Shown: in pieces, positions 9,628 to 19,714 of the stretch
How positions within the stretch are numbered: position 1 is the first letter of the stretch
How the letters are laid out: every line of letters begins with the position of its first letter
Origin: Prochlorococcus sp. AG-347-G20
GTDB taxonomy: Bacteria; Cyanobacteriota; Cyanobacteriia; PCC-6307; Cyanobiaceae
Assembly: GCA_003281645.1 (NCBI GenBank)
Contig: QCBJ01000009.1
Span: forward strand, 1 to 62,400
Length of the DNA: 62,400 nucleotides
Direction: 5' to 3'
Translations under genes and position numbers: made by a program
The notes under the pieces: model-generated
Databases searched by the model: none
Seen by the model: the letters and a program-made list of their open reading frames with translations, nothing else
Told to the model about the DNA's origin: nothing

Positions 9628-11148
9628 TTATTTATTTAAACAGGCTAATGCTTTTAGTATCCCCTTAGCTTTATTAATTGTCTCTTTATATTCATTTTCA
9701 GGAGAGGAATCTGCAACTATTCCAGCACCTGCCTGAACCGATACACTATATTTTCCATCTTTTGAGGGTTTAACTATCATTGTTCTTATTGTAATAGCCG
9801 TATTTAGTGCACCATTAATATCAATGGATCCATAAACACCTGCATAAGGTCCTCTGGCATCATTTTCAAAGTCTTTAATTAATTGCATTGCTCTTATTTT
9901 TGGTGCCCCAGTTACTGTTCCAGCGGGAAAACATGCCTTAAGCAAATCCCATACATCAGTATTATTTTTCAAGATTCCCTGAACTTCACTCACTATATGC
10001 ATAACATGTGAATATTTTTCAATAACCATTAAATCTTTGACCTGCACAGTACCAGTTTCACATACTCTTCCAAGATCATTTCTTCCAAGATCTATTAACA
10101 TTACATGCTCTGCTATCTCTTTTGGATCTTTTAATAAATCCTTTTCTAATTCCAGATCTTGTTTAGGATCATGCCCTCTAGGTCTTGTACCAGCTATTGG
10201 TCTTAAGCTTGCAACAATTTGACTTTTTGTATTAATTTCAGCTTTAACCATAACTTCAGGACTTGAACCTATCAAATACCATGAGCCAAAATCAAAAAAA
10301 GACATATATGGAGATGGATTAACCATTCTCAAACTTCTATATAAATTAAAGGGATCATTATTGACTTGAGTTTGGAATCTCTGACTTATAACTATTTGGA
10401 AGATATCTCCATTTCTTATGTACTCTTTTGCAGAGAGGACTGCATCTTCAAAATCTTCTTTCTTCCAATTACTTTCAAGATCTAAATTTAAATTCTCATT
10501 TTCATTCCAATCTAAAAACTCATTTTCTCTTAGAGGAACTCTCATTAAATTTCTAGTTTTCTGAATTTTAGAAATTGAATTTAGATACAACTCCTCAATC
10601 GAAAACTCTTTTGACGAATTTGTATCTGCGTAAACTACTGAGGTTATGCATCTTTTGATTTGATCAAAAATAACTAACTGATCGAAAAACATCCATGAAC
10701 CATAAGGGATATTGTTTTCTGTAATTTTATTTATTGGAACGCTTGGTTCTATTTGATTTATTAATTCATAACCCCAAGAGCCATATAACTGTCCAATTGA
10801 TGGTAAGTCATCAAGCATGGTTGACTTATATTCCTTTGTCCAACTTCTTAAAATATCAAAAGGATCACCCTTATGTATTTCAGTTTTGCCATTATTCCAA
10901 GTTTTAACTATTTTTTCTCCGTAACAAACGGCTTCCCAAAGAGGTTTAGTAGCAACAATACTCCATCTGCCCAAACTTTCCCCACCTTCAACAGATTCAA
11001 GAAAAACACCATGGGAATCTCTTGAGGATAATTTTAACCAAGTTGACAATGGAGTCTCTAAATCTGCTGGCCAAGTTTCAATAATAGGTATAAAATTTTT
11101 ACCTTCTTTGTAAGCCTTTAAAAAACTATCTTTCTGTGAGCTGATCAT
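9628..11148 (-). CDS. trpE: Anthranilate synthase component I
   Basis: TrpE converts chorismate to anthranilate using ammonia from TrpG, which commits carbon to tryptophan. The chorismate-binding domain shows [57 protein letters not shown] and the closing [14 protein letters not shown]. The N-terminal part has the feedback-site motif LESVEGGE. Length 506 is normal. No trpG is in the window. It lies 59 bases downstream of psaD, which is likely the leading gene of the transcript. Confidence 0.96.
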   Translation of the reverse strand: MISSQKDSFLKAYKEGKNFIPIIETWPADLETPLSTWLKLSSRDSHGVFLESVEGGESLGRWSIVATKPLWEAVCYGEKIVKTWNNGKTEIHKGDPFDILRSWTKEYKSTMLDDLPSIGQLYGSWGYELINQIEPSVPINKITENNIPYGSWMFFDQLVIFDQIKRCITSVVYADTNSSKEFSIEELYLNSISKIQKTRNLMRVPLRENEFLDWNENENLNLDLESNWKKEDFEDAVLSAKEYIRNGDIFQIVISQRFQTQVNNDPFNLYRSLRMVNPSPYMSFFDFGSWYLIGSSPEVMVKAEINTKSQIVASLRPIAGTRPRGHDPKQDLELEKDLLKDPKEIAEHVMLIDLGRNDLGRVCETGTVQVKDLMVIEKYSHVMHIVSEVQGILKNNTDVWDLLKACFPAGTVTGAPKIRAMQLIKDFENDARGPYAGVYGSIDINGALNTAITIRTMIVKPSKDGKYSVSVQAGAGIVADSSPENEYKETINKAKGILKALACLNK

Positions 11149-11207
11149 ATTAATAATGTCAACCCAAATTATAATTATTTTCTTCTTTTATATCAACTTT
11201 AAGGAAG

Positions 11208-11630
11208 TTAATCAAAAGTATTCTTAGTTGTAAATTTCAAACCAGCAGGATTAGGATTCTCACCTATTCTTCTCGGATTATGACCTACTTTTTCTCTGCC
11301 TTCATTTACTTTTTCAGGGAAAACACCATCTTTTGGGTGTAAAAATTCAATATCGCCACCTGGGAAAATTCGGTAGATTTTAAAATCTTCAATTCTTGGT
11401 TTGAAGGCTCTTAATTGAGTCCCTAATGCGAGGCATTGTTCTTTTCTTGCAAAGTACATTAAATTATCACCTTCATGCATAATAGCCGCTCCACCAGTGG
11501 GCAATTCGAATGCTTGTTCCTTTGAACTTTTCCATACAATTGCATATTTTTCTTCGGTTTCTGCTGAGTTCAATAAACCCCCAGTACTTCCTATATGCTT
11601 TGGAAATTGACCAACTAAAGTTTCAGTCAT
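11208..11630 (-). CDS. psaD: Photosystem I subunit II (PsaD)
   Basis: PsaD sits on the stromal side of photosystem I and provides the ferredoxin docking site. Typical features are [56 protein letters not shown] and the basic [14 protein letters not shown] tail. Length is 140 residues, standard for the family. The upstream spacer to the histidine kinase gene is about 110 bases, enough for its own promoter. Expression as the first gene of psaD-trpE-gshA-ppc is inferred from spacing. Confidence 0.97.
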   Translation of the reverse strand: MTETLVGQFPKHIGSTGGLLNSAETEEKYAIVWKSSKEQAFELPTGGAAIMHEGDNLMYFARKEQCLALGTQLRAFKPRIEDFKIYRIFPGGDIEFLHPKDGVFPEKVNEGREKVGHNPRRIGENPNPAGLKFTTKNTFD

Positions 11631-11741
11631 CCTTGATTTTGAGTTATTTCTAATAAGAAACTAGCATTCATATTTTGCAAAATTCGCAATTGATATGAAA
11701 TTTTCTACATTATTTAATATATGGAAAACTTATTTCTCATT

Positions 11742-13106
11742 TTATTTTGAATCTGAAATCGGAAAAAATACTGTCAAGCCTGTATCACGCCTTTGTGTGA
11801 CATGCCCCCCTAAACTAGCTAACAACTTTTGAGTAGCATTTTGACTAAGTTGTAAACTGCCAGTTTGAGGATTCCAATTTAAAACAGGTCCGATATCAGA
11901 ACAGTTATCTTTTTTTAGAATTTCTTTTTGATTACTTTCTAATTTTTGTACTTTCAATTGAAGTTTAAGTTTTTGACCAGCGGGTCTTAATTCTAAAATT
12001 AATGTACTACCTTCTTTTAATCCTCTAGTATTTTTATCAATTAACCCACTTAACATTAATTCCAATTTTTCAGAATCACTCAAAATTTGCGGAAGTTGAT
12101 TAGGGATATCAATCTTTAAAGAAATCCCACGTCGATTTAATTGTTTATTCCATAAAGGGGCAAGCTTTTTAAAAATTTCGGCTAAATTAATTTTTGCCAA
12201 GTTATTTAATGACGGAACTTCTTTACTCACTAATTCTGCTGCATTAAAGATTAAACCAAACCTATCAATTTGTTCATTACATTCATTATCTATTTGAATT
12301 AAACGATTTTTCATTGATTCATCCATCTTATATTTTTTTAAAGTAGAACTTATGAGGGTTCTTATCGTTGCCAAAGGTGTTCTTACTTCATGAGATATTG
12401 CACGTAATAATTTTGCTTCAGTTATTTGCACATTTTTTTCATCGTTTTTTACATAATTCTGTATGTGATGATTTGGCACAATACTTGCTAATTTTGCCGA
12501 TAAAATTGGCCAAAATAAATGTTCAAATTGATTATTAATATTAAGGCTACCTAAGTTATTGATAGCATTACGAAATTTTACTCCTTCCTCATGATTTTCT
12601 TGATTTAATTTTGTATGCATTAATTCTATTGAAAGTTTTAGGCTTTCTTCATCACACTTCATTAATAGAATTTTCTTATCTTTTTCTCCAACAATTGATA
12701 ATATACATTGAAAATTTGGGGTGATTATCATTAAAAAAGGTTCATAACCATCTTCTTGACAAAGATTTAAGACTTTATAAGTATTAACTAAATCAAAATC
12801 TTTTTTTATCTTATCTGAATTATTGACAGGTAAAAAACCTGCATTCTCATTTTGAAAGTATGGAAACCCCTCTGGAGACCAGAGCCATCCATGAAGTTGA
12901 TTTAAAAATTTTTTATCATTAAAAGCAGGTAATGGAGAGGCGATCCAAATCCCCCCCTGTTTATAATTTTGAGATAAGAAATCTTTTTGAATAACTTCTA
13001 AAGAAGCCCACCACATTCTTCTGGATGTATCATCATCTACATGTTTAGTTTGAACTCCTTTAATCAAAAGGTTTTGAATTTTTTTTATAGTTATTTGTGA
13101 TTTCAT
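11742..13106 (-). CDS. Histidine kinase with a degenerate ATP-binding domain
   Basis: A cytoplasmic sensor kinase of 454 residues with no membrane segment. The dimerisation/phosphoacceptor box LLRAISHEVRTPLATIRT is intact, with the histidine expected to be phosphorylated. The C-terminal ATPase part is weak: the N-box position reads MLSGLIDKNTRG, no DxGxG G1 box is seen, and the G2-like stretch is TGSLQLS followed by LLASLGGHVT. The N-terminal half (WWASLEV, GWLWSPEGFPYF) is an input region I do not recognise. ATG at 13106 shares one base with the rodA stop (TGATG), so translation is coupled. No response regulator is adjacent. Confidence 0.75.
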   Translation of the reverse strand: MKSQITIKKIQNLLIKGVQTKHVDDDTSRRMWWASLEVIQKDFLSQNYKQGGIWIASPLPAFNDKKFLNQLHGWLWSPEGFPYFQNENAGFLPVNNSDKIKKDFDLVNTYKVLNLCQEDGYEPFLMIITPNFQCILSIVGEKDKKILLMKCDEESLKLSIELMHTKLNQENHEEGVKFRNAINNLGSLNINNQFEHLFWPILSAKLASIVPNHHIQNYVKNDEKNVQITEAKLLRAISHEVRTPLATIRTLISSTLKKYKMDESMKNRLIQIDNECNEQIDRFGLIFNAAELVSKEVPSLNNLAKINLAEIFKKLAPLWNKQLNRRGISLKIDIPNQLPQILSDSEKLELMLSGLIDKNTRGLKEGSTLILELRPAGQKLKLQLKVQKLESNQKEILKKDNCSDIGPVLNWNPQTGSLQLSQNATQKLLASLGGHVTQRRDTGLTVFFPISDSK

Positions 13107-14374
13107 CAACTTCTTAGTGATCTTGAACGTTTCAATATAGATAAAACAAATCCAATAGATATAAAATTAGTCAACAATGAAGTTCTTCCATAGCTCATAA
13201 AAGGAAGGGGAATTCCAGTTACTGGTCCTAATCCAATAGTCATAAATAAATTAATAATTATTTGGAATAAAAAAATTGAGGCTATTCCAATAACAATCAG
13301 AGATTCAAAATTAGTCCTAGCAATTGTTGCAGTATTAATAAGTTGTTTAATCAAAAAAAAGAACAAAAATAAAACTATCATGCACCCCACAAAACCCAAT
13401 TCTTCGCCTAGAGCACTGAATATAAAATCAGTATGTTGTTCTGGTATAAATTGCAAATTAGTCAGCTTACCTTGTAGCAAACCAGTCCCAAATAATCCTC
13501 CAGAACCAATTGCAATTTGACTCTGTATCAAATGATATCCACCACCTAATGGATCTCTATTTGGATCTAAAAATAAAACTAATCTATCTTTTTGATATTC
13601 TTTTAAGCCATATTGCCACATAATTGGTGTCAATTTTGCCACTAATAAATGAAAAGAAATAGCAATAGCAGAAAAAATAATTTTCTTTTTCGAAGATCTA
13701 TAAGCAAGATATCCTATAAATGGAATCCAGAAAATAAGAAGAGTTGGTAATGTCAAATATAATATAGAAGTGACAAGACAAAACACTAATATCAAAAGCC
13801 ACTCTATTGGCATTTGCGACCAATAGAGCATTACACCTGTCAAAACAAGTAAAACTAAAGATGTTCCTAAGTCCGGCTGAAAGAAAACTAACAACCAAGG
13901 AATAACAACTACTAATGAGGGCAACACTAAATCTCTTTTTTTTAAAATTATTTTTTTGTCAAGTACTAAAGCAAGAGTTAATACAGTACTTAGTTTAGCT
14001 ACTTCTGAAGGCTGAAAAGAAAAGATGCCCAAGTTTAACCATCTTTGAGCTCCAGAAACTGATATCCCAAAAAAATAAATTAGTAATAAGGATATTACAC
14101 TACAAAAATAAAATGGGACCAAATACTTTCTAAGTCTCTCTAACGGTATATAAGAAATAAAAAATGCTAAAAAATAACCTAAAAAACCAGTTAGGATATG
14201 ACTTAAATAATTCGAAACTAAAAAATCCCCCTGAATACTTTTTATTAATAAACCCGAAATAATTACTAAAAACAGGGGAATAATAAGTAATGGAGAAAGT
14301 AAAACCCCTCTATTAAAGTTTTCTTTTTTTGGTAAAAATCCTCGCTTATTTAATAAAGAAATTCTCCTAAACAT
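13106..14374 (-). CDS. rodA: RodA, SEDS peptidoglycan polymerase
   Basis: RodA polymerises lipid II into glycan strands for side-wall growth with a class B penicillin-binding protein and MreBCD. Ten or so hydrophobic helices are visible. The signatures include FGISVSGAQRWLNLGIFSFQPSE, FFQPDLGTSLVL, SQIAIGSGGLFGTGL, FIPEQHTDFIFSALGEELGF and GIPLPFMSYGRTSL. ATG at 14374 (422 residues) is chosen over the TTG one codon earlier. It begins four bases after the mrp stop and overlaps the histidine kinase start, so the three genes form an operon. Confidence 0.95.
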   Translation of the reverse strand: MFRRISLLNKRGFLPKKENFNRGVLLSPLLIIPLFLVIISGLLIKSIQGDFLVSNYLSHILTGFLGYFLAFFISYIPLERLRKYLVPFYFCSVISLLLIYFFGISVSGAQRWLNLGIFSFQPSEVAKLSTVLTLALVLDKKIILKKRDLVLPSLVVVIPWLLVFFQPDLGTSLVLLVLTGVMLYWSQMPIEWLLILVFCLVTSILYLTLPTLLIFWIPFIGYLAYRSSKKKIIFSAIAISFHLLVAKLTPIMWQYGLKEYQKDRLVLFLDPNRDPLGGGYHLIQSQIAIGSGGLFGTGLLQGKLTNLQFIPEQHTDFIFSALGEELGFVGCMIVLFLFFFLIKQLINTATIARTNFESLIVIGIASIFLFQIIINLFMTIGLGPVTGIPLPFMSYGRTSLLTNFISIGFVLSILKRSRSLRS

Positions 14375-14377
14375 CAA

Positions 14378-15448
14378 TTATCTGTTTACAAATTGGTTCT
14401 TAATTAATTGAGCTAAATTATCAAATGCAATAGAACTTTCTTTATTGGGCTGGCTTATTGAGATTGGTACACCTTTATTGCTTTCATCAACGAGAGGGAT
14501 TTCAATAGGAATTTGGGCTAATAATGGTAAACCATTTTCTTTAGCTAATGTTTGTCCACCTCCCTTACCAAAAATTTCATATTTTTTACTTGGCATATCC
14601 GGCGGAATAAATACTGACATATTTTCTACAATTCCCAGTAAAGGCACTCCCAGTTGTTTAAACATTGCTAATCCCCTCCTAGCATCTTGCAAAGATACTT
14701 GTTGAGGAGTTGTGACAACAATAGCTCCAGTAATAGGAACAGATTGAGAAAGAGATATTTGAGCATCTCCCGTTCCTGGAGGCAAGTCAATAACCAAAAA
14801 ATCAAGATTATTCCATTCAACTTGGTACAAAAATTGTCGAATAATACTATTAAGCATTGGTCCTCTCCATATAACTGGCTGACCTTCTTCTATGAGGAAA
14901 CCCATTGATACCAATGAAATTCCATATTTATTTATTGGTATTAATCTTTGATTACTACCACTACCTTCTGTAACCTTTGGATTCTGTTCGGCGACTCCCA
15001 TCATTGAGGGAGTATTAGGTCCATATATATCCGCATCCAGCAAACCAGTTTTTAAGCCTAATTTACCGAGAGAACAAGCTAAATTAACTGCAATGGTACT
15101 TTTCCCAACTCCACCTTTACCACTGCTAACAGCTATGATATGGCGAATTCCATCAATGTTTTGCAACTCAGGAGTATTACTTTGAGTTTTAGATTCTGTT
15201 TTGGAAGGATCATTATCTATCTCTATTTGAACATCTTCAATATCTTCAAAATCCAGTAGTGCTTTTCTAACCTCTTGTACAATTCTATCTCTCTGAGAAT
15301 TTGCAAATGATGGCAATGATAAAGTTACGATTACTCTCGGTATAGTTACTCTTACGTTTTTAATCCAGGCTAATTCAATTACATTTTTCTGTGATCCAGC
15401 ATCTAGAACTTTTTGTAAAGCGAAATTCGCATCTTCTATTGTGGTCAT
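14378..15448 (-). CDS. mrp: Mrp/ApbC-family P-loop ATPase lacking CxxC
   Basis: Mrp/ApbC/Nbp35 proteins are deviant-Walker ATPases that usually carry and deliver iron-sulfur clusters. Here an N-terminal MIP18/DUF59-like domain (about residues 1-85) is followed by the ATPase with SSGKGGVGKSTIAVNLA, DADIYGPNTPSMMG and DLPPGTGDAQISLSQ. The position where ApbC has CPxC reads VENMSVFIPPDMPSKKYEIFG, and the whole protein has a single cysteine, in VNLACSLG. It could therefore not hold a bridging cluster in the usual way. Such losses may be general in cyanobacteria and in relatives such as HCF101. It leads the mrp-rodA-kinase cluster. Confidence 0.92.
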   Translation of the reverse strand: MTTIEDANFALQKVLDAGSQKNVIELAWIKNVRVTIPRVIVTLSLPSFANSQRDRIVQEVRKALLDFEDIEDVQIEIDNDPSKTESKTQSNTPELQNIDGIRHIIAVSSGKGGVGKSTIAVNLACSLGKLGLKTGLLDADIYGPNTPSMMGVAEQNPKVTEGSGSNQRLIPINKYGISLVSMGFLIEEGQPVIWRGPMLNSIIRQFLYQVEWNNLDFLVIDLPPGTGDAQISLSQSVPITGAIVVTTPQQVSLQDARRGLAMFKQLGVPLLGIVENMSVFIPPDMPSKKYEIFGKGGGQTLAKENGLPLLAQIPIEIPLVDESNKGVPISISQPNKESSIAFDNLAQLIKNQFVNR

Positions 15449-15607
15449 TAAATTTTTAAATATTTTGACAATGTAGTCGACAGTTTAAAAGATTAAGAAC
15501 TATGTCGAACTATCAAATAATAAGCAATAAGGACCCCCTAAGAGAAATTATAAAGGGAAACTTATAATTAACCAAAAAAATTTTTTTCTTCAAGATTTAC
15601 TAAATAC

Positions 15608-16636
15608 ATGTTCAGAGAACCTCCTAAAAACTCGAGAGAAAAAACAAAAAATCTCTTATTAACTCTACAAGACAAAATTTGTTCAGGGCTTGAAAATGTA
15701 GATGGCAAAGGAAAATTTATAGAAGAATCCTGGCTAAGAGACGAGGGGGGTGGTGGAAGATCAAGAGTGTTGAAAAATGGTTCTATTTTTGAGCAAGCAG
15801 GGGTAAATTTCTCTGAAGTACAAGGAAAGGAATTACCTCAATCTATAATCTCTCAAAGGCCCGAAGCAAAAGGTCATGAATGGTTTGCTACAGGAACTTC
15901 TATGGTGTTGCATCCTAAGAATCCCTATATTCCTACAGTACATCTGAATTATCGATATTTCGAAGCTGGTCCTGTTTGGTGGTTTGGAGGAGGTGCAGAC
16001 TTAACCCCTTATTATCCCTATCTTTCTGATGTGAGAACTTTTCATAACGAGCATAAAAAAGCTTGTGAGAAAGTTGATAAAGATTTGCATAAAGTTTTCA
16101 AACCATGGTGTGATGAATATTTCTTCTTGAAGCATAGAAATGAATCAAGAGGCATAGGAGGTATTTTTTATGATTATCAAGATGGTTCAGGTAATATTTA
16201 TAGAGGAAATAATCAAAATGGAGAGGCATCAAAAGCTTCACAAAATATTGGCAAATCTAATTTAAATTGGGATAATTTATTTTCTTTAGCGGAAAACTGT
16301 GGACAGGCATTCCTACCTTCATATTTGCCCATTATTGAAAACAGAGTTTCTCAAAAATATACTTCTCTTGAAAGAGAATTCCAGCTATATCGGAGAGGTA
16401 GATATGTCGAATTCAATTTAGTTTGGGATAGAGGGACGATTTTTGGACTACAAACAAATGGTAGAACTGAATCTATATTAATGTCCTTACCTCCTTTAGC
16501 TAGATGGGAATATGGATATAAAGCTAAAAAGGATTCTCGAGAGGAATTTCTCACATCAATTTTTACAAAACCCCAAGATTGGTTAAATGATAAAGAGTTA
16601 GAGAAATTCTGTATTGAGAATAATATTTTTGATTAA
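15608..16636 (+). CDS. hemF: Oxygen-dependent coproporphyrinogen III oxidase
   Basis: HemF oxidatively decarboxylates coproporphyrinogen III to protoporphyrinogen IX, on the route to heme, chlorophyll and bilins. Intact signatures are [64 protein letters not shown] and ESILMSLPP. Length 342 matches the family. It is transcribed divergently from mrp across about 160 bases. Its product feeds the bilin genes at 24-26 kb in this same window. Confidence 0.97.
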   Translation: MFREPPKNSREKTKNLLLTLQDKICSGLENVDGKGKFIEESWLRDEGGGGRSRVLKNGSIFEQAGVNFSEVQGKELPQSIISQRPEAKGHEWFATGTSMVLHPKNPYIPTVHLNYRYFEAGPVWWFGGGADLTPYYPYLSDVRTFHNEHKKACEKVDKDLHKVFKPWCDEYFFLKHRNESRGIGGIFYDYQDGSGNIYRGNNQNGEASKASQNIGKSNLNWDNLFSLAENCGQAFLPSYLPIIENRVSQKYTSLEREFQLYRRGRYVEFNLVWDRGTIFGLQTNGRTESILMSLPPLARWEYGYKAKKDSREEFLTSIFTKPQDWLNDKELEKFCIENNIFD

Positions 16637-16663
16637 AATTATAGAATAAAATTTTAAAGTATC

Positions 16664-17221
16664 CTAAATAGGTGTTTTAAATAAAGAACCATCACTTTTT
16701 AATTGTAGTTTTTCTCCAAGTTCATTTTCTAAAGAAATTAATTCATCCCTATGCGCTCTTAGTCTCATGAAAGTAGATTCATTTTCATTTTCGTTGATCA
16801 ACCTTAATTCAAATTTCTCCTCTCTTGCTGATTTTTTAAAATAAACAATACCTGACAAAGGGCCACCAATAAATCCCAAAAGAATAGGCCACCAACCTAA
16901 TTCAGGATATATTTGAATAATTACTAATCCCAATGCACAAGAACCAAATGCTCCAAGCAAACCTAAAAAAATTGCTAAAAATTTACTAGAAACAACTTGA
17001 CCCTTGAATATTAAAATTCTTTGTTCAAAATCTCCTCCTGTTTGCTTCCATCCCCTCAAATTAAGCCATTCACATAAATCATTTAAAACCTTTACGGGCT
17101 TCTGAGAAGATGAAATCTCAACGATGGTTGTTCTATCTTTACTGGAAGCCCTAAGAAAAAAAAATAATCCTATGGCCAAGAGAATTGTCAGCAATAAAGT
17201 TGAATTTAAGGAATAGGACAT
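16664..17221 (-). CDS. CCB4/CCB2-like cofactor assembly protein (DUF2930)
   Basis: A 185-residue membrane protein with an N-terminal helix (LLLTILLAIGLFFFLRA) followed by the charged SSKDRTTIVE segment, and two more helices around LAIFLGLLGAFGSCALGLVI and WWPILLGFIGGPLSGIVYF. This layout and the RASSKDRT opening resemble the family called cofactor assembly of complex C subunit B, which attaches heme c(i) to cytochrome b6. The assignment is from memory of the family pattern. It converges with hemF, 27 bases away. Confidence 0.6.
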   Translation of the reverse strand: MSYSLNSTLLLTILLAIGLFFFLRASSKDRTTIVEISSSQKPVKVLNDLCEWLNLRGWKQTGGDFEQRILIFKGQVVSSKFLAIFLGLLGAFGSCALGLVIIQIYPELGWWPILLGFIGGPLSGIVYFKKSAREEKFELRLINENENESTFMRLRAHRDELISLENELGEKLQLKSDGSLFKTPI

Positions 17222-17385
17222 TAAATAAATTTTTTCTAGTAATTCGAAAATAAAAATTAAAGTTACATCATATTATATTTTTTTAGAATTATTCTGTAAA
17301 ATAATCCTATTAGATAAAAATTCTTAATTAAATAAAATCTTAAGTTATATTCTAAATCTAAAATTAATCTAAATACTAATTAAAA

Positions 17386-18021
17386 ATGACTATTGAAAAT
17401 AAAAATATTGATCTTTTTTATAGCGATTTATCTGCAGATTTGTACAATGTTTATAAAAAATCATCTTATCTAGCTATTGACACTGAGGCAATGGGTCTAA
17501 TTCATGGAAGAGATAGACTCTGTTTAATACAAATATGCAATGAATTGAAAAGAACATCCTGTATAAAAATCGAACTTAATACATCTTCTTCACCTCATTT
17601 AAAAGCACTTCTTGAAGATGACAAAATTACTAAAATATTTCACTATGCGAGATTTGATCTAGCAGCTCTAAAATGCAATCTTGAAATTAATACAAAAAAT
17701 ATTTTTTGCACAAAAATTGCTAGTAAGTTGGCAAGAACTTATACAAACAAACACGGTTTAAAGGATTTAGTTAATGAATTGTTAGGTATAGAACTGGACA
17801 AAAGCTCGCAAAGTAGTGATTGGGGCAGCAACGAAGATTTAACAAAAGATCAATTAGATTATGCAGCAAATGATGTTAGATATTTAATTGAAGCTATGCA
17901 TAAATTAAAAGTTATCTTAGAAAGAGAGAATAGATATGAATTAGCTCAAAAATGTTTCGAAACAGTTTCTGTACATGCTGATTTAGACATACTAAAATTT
18001 TCAAATATATTTGAACATTAG
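17386..18021 (+). CDS. rnd: Ribonuclease D-like 3'-5' exonuclease
   Basis: A DEDD-family exonuclease that would trim 3' ends of RNA, such as tRNA precursors. Exo I is AIDTEAMGLI (Asp and Glu metal ligands), Exo II is FHYARFDLAAL and Exo III is YAANDVRYLIEAM with the Tyr/Asp pair. The protein has 211 residues and lacks the HRDC domains of E. coli RNase D, as usual in cyanobacteria. The start is ATG at 17386 after an AT-rich spacer of about 160 bases shared with the divergent upstream gene. Confidence 0.88.
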   Translation: MTIENKNIDLFYSDLSADLYNVYKKSSYLAIDTEAMGLIHGRDRLCLIQICNELKRTSCIKIELNTSSSPHLKALLEDDKITKIFHYARFDLAALKCNLEINTKNIFCTKIASKLARTYTNKHGLKDLVNELLGIELDKSSQSSDWGSNEDLTKDQLDYAANDVRYLIEAMHKLKVILERENRYELAQKCFETVSVHADLDILKFSNIFEH

Positions 18022-18024
18022 GAA

Positions 18025-18291
18025 TCAATCTTCAGTTAAAAAATTATCTTCACCATCAAGAGTTTCCATAAGCTTATCAAGTATTCTTGAAGAACTTAAT
18101 TTATCGCTATCATTTTTTTCACAAATTTTTAAGACATTTTGCGCAACTTGTATTTTTTCTTGAATAGTTTTTGAGCCTTCTTTTGCAATTTGAATTTCTA
18201 CTTTCTTCTTAGCAGAAGATAAGCTTATACTCATAAGTTTTGCAATCTCTGCACAAATTTTTAGATATTGACGATCATTTATTGGATACAT
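18025..18291 (-). CDS. Conserved hypothetical protein, 88 residues
   Basis: A small, highly charged, probably helical protein without membrane segments or recognisable catalytic motifs. The middle (SSAKKKVEIQIAKEGSKTIQ) is amphipathic and the end is acidic. It converges with the RNase D gene three bases away and lies about 30 bases downstream of the glycosyltransferase-like gene, which it may follow in one message after that gene's stop. I do not recognise its function. Confidence 0.6.
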   Translation of the reverse strand: MYPINDRQYLKICAEIAKLMSISLSSAKKKVEIQIAKEGSKTIQEKIQVAQNVLKICEKNDSDKLSSSRILDKLMETLDGEDNFLTED

Positions 18292-18323
18292 AAAAGAAAT
18301 AATTAATAAGCTAGTGCCATTTA

Positions 18324-19553
18324 CTAAGATAACAAATTAAGGTTTATGGCATCTACGATTTTCTTACTTGCTCCAGATTCTCCCATTCTTTTTTTTCCAA
18401 TTTTTGATTGTTCTAACCTATCAACTTTTCCTTTCAAAAGTAAACTTAAACGTTTTAAAAGAATTTTTTTGTTCTTACAAACTAAAACACTACCTCCTAA
18501 TAATCTTGATTGCCTTTTTGCAAATGATTTTGTAAATTGTGGTCCAGTTCCCGGTAGAGAAAGAGATGGAATTCCAAGGCCAGCAATTTGCTCTGTAGCA
18601 GTTCCTGCATTAGACAAACCGACTTCTGCCATATTGGCCCATGAATTGAATTTCCCTTTTCCAATTACTACATATTTATCTTTCTTTTTCCATACTGAAT
18701 CTTCATCAATTAAAAATTTAACTTTACTCTGTTTTATAAAACCATATTTATTTAAATAACTTTGAATTTGAATCACATTCGCATTAATGCTCAAAGGCAA
18801 AAGTATTACCAAATCCTTTGATAATTCAAAATCTTGCAAACAATTAAGAAAATTATCAAGATTTTTAAGAGCTTCAGGGTATCTACTTCCAACTAATAAA
18901 ATAATCCTTTTAAAAGAAATAATATTTGATATCTTCTCGTTTGTTGCATTAACAAAATCCATCATCGGATTACCAAAGTATTTTGCATCAATATTTTTTC
19001 TATTCAAATTATTAGCTGTAATTTCATCTCTCATAATTAAATTTTTACATCTTGGAGATTTCATTAAAAGCATTTCCCATGGATCCCACTCAGAACCTTT
19101 CAACTTATGATAAAAATCGCTTAAATCTGAACCTGGCCCACTACTCCAAGTATGATCACTTTTGGGAGTTCCAATGAAACTAAATTCGCATTCTGAACTC
19201 CAAGCGTAAAGTAATGGCAAGAAATCGCCTACTGCGATAATTTTGCAGTTATGTTTTGACTTCTGTTTCACAAGAAGAAAATTTCTTAAATTATCGATTA
19301 AAAATCCTGCAAAAAAATCAAGCACAAATCCCTTCAAACTTTGATTACTGAAACCTCCACTAGGCAGCTCTTTTAAATATCCAATTTTACGAAAATTCTT
19401 TGATTTTATAGAATTAAATACATATCCATTTCCTACTAACGGCAAAACTTCAATATTCTTATTTTTTATTTTTTTTAGTAATCTTTTTATTATTTCCGAT
19501 GCTATTACGTCTTCTCCATGACCATTGCATAGAAATAATAGAGAATAGGACAC
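18324..19553 (-). CDS. Lipid-A-disaccharide-synthase-related glycosyltransferase-like protein
   Basis: A protein distantly like LpxB/MurG glycosyltransferases. The N-terminal domain has LLFLCNGHGEDVIASEI, and the C-terminal one has AEVGLSNAGTATEQIAGLGIPSLSLPG, the nucleotide-sugar loop region, followed by GPQFTKSFAKRQSRLLGGS. A longer frame reaches 19742, but its upstream part is the antisense of tRNA-Cys and cannot be protein. I start it at the GTG at 19553, just before the conserved SYSLLFLCNGHGED (409 residues). The donor sugar and product are unknown; this family is widespread in cyanobacteria. Confidence 0.78.
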   Translation of the reverse strand: MSYSLLFLCNGHGEDVIASEIIKRLLKKIKNKNIEVLPLVGNGYVFNSIKSKNFRKIGYLKELPSGGFSNQSLKGFVLDFFAGFLIDNLRNFLLVKQKSKHNCKIIAVGDFLPLLYAWSSECEFSFIGTPKSDHTWSSGPGSDLSDFYHKLKGSEWDPWEMLLMKSPRCKNLIMRDEITANNLNRKNIDAKYFGNPMMDFVNATNEKISNIISFKRIILLVGSRYPEALKNLDNFLNCLQDFELSKDLVILLPLSINANVIQIQSYLNKYGFIKQSKVKFLIDEDSVWKKKDKYVVIGKGKFNSWANMAEVGLSNAGTATEQIAGLGIPSLSLPGTGPQFTKSFAKRQSRLLGGSVLVCKNKKILLKRLSLLLKGKVDRLEQSKIGKKRMGESGASKKIVDAINLNLLS

Positions 19554-19595
19554 CTTACTGTTAAGATCGTAAAAAGACTCAATCGAATCTTTTAC

Positions 19596-19666
19596 GGCGG
19601 CATGGCCAAGTGGTAAGGCAGAGGATTGCAAATCCTTTATCCCCAGTTCGAATCTGGGTGCCGCCT
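19596..19666 (+). tRNA. tRNA-Cys (anticodon GCA)
   Basis: The acceptor stem GGCGGCA pairs perfectly with TGCCGCC. The anticodon arm is AGGAT-TGCAAAT-CCT with anticodon GCA in the loop, the T arm is CCCAG-TTCGAAT-CTGGG, and the discriminator is T, the cysteine identity base. CCA is not encoded. It is divergent from the glycosyltransferase-like gene with only 42 bases between their ends. Confidence 0.95.
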
Positions 19667-19693
19667 TATTTAATTTTTTTAAGCATTTAATTA

Positions 19694-19714
19694 TGAAGTT
19701 TTCGAAGAACTTCA
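19694..19714. terminator. Candidate hairpin downstream of tRNA-Cys
   Basis: TGAAGTT and AACTTCA are complementary seven-base arms around loop TTCGAAG, 28 bases after the tRNA 3' end. No strong T tract follows (ATTTCAAAT), so this may be a processing or weak termination signal rather than a classical terminator. Confidence 0.35.
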
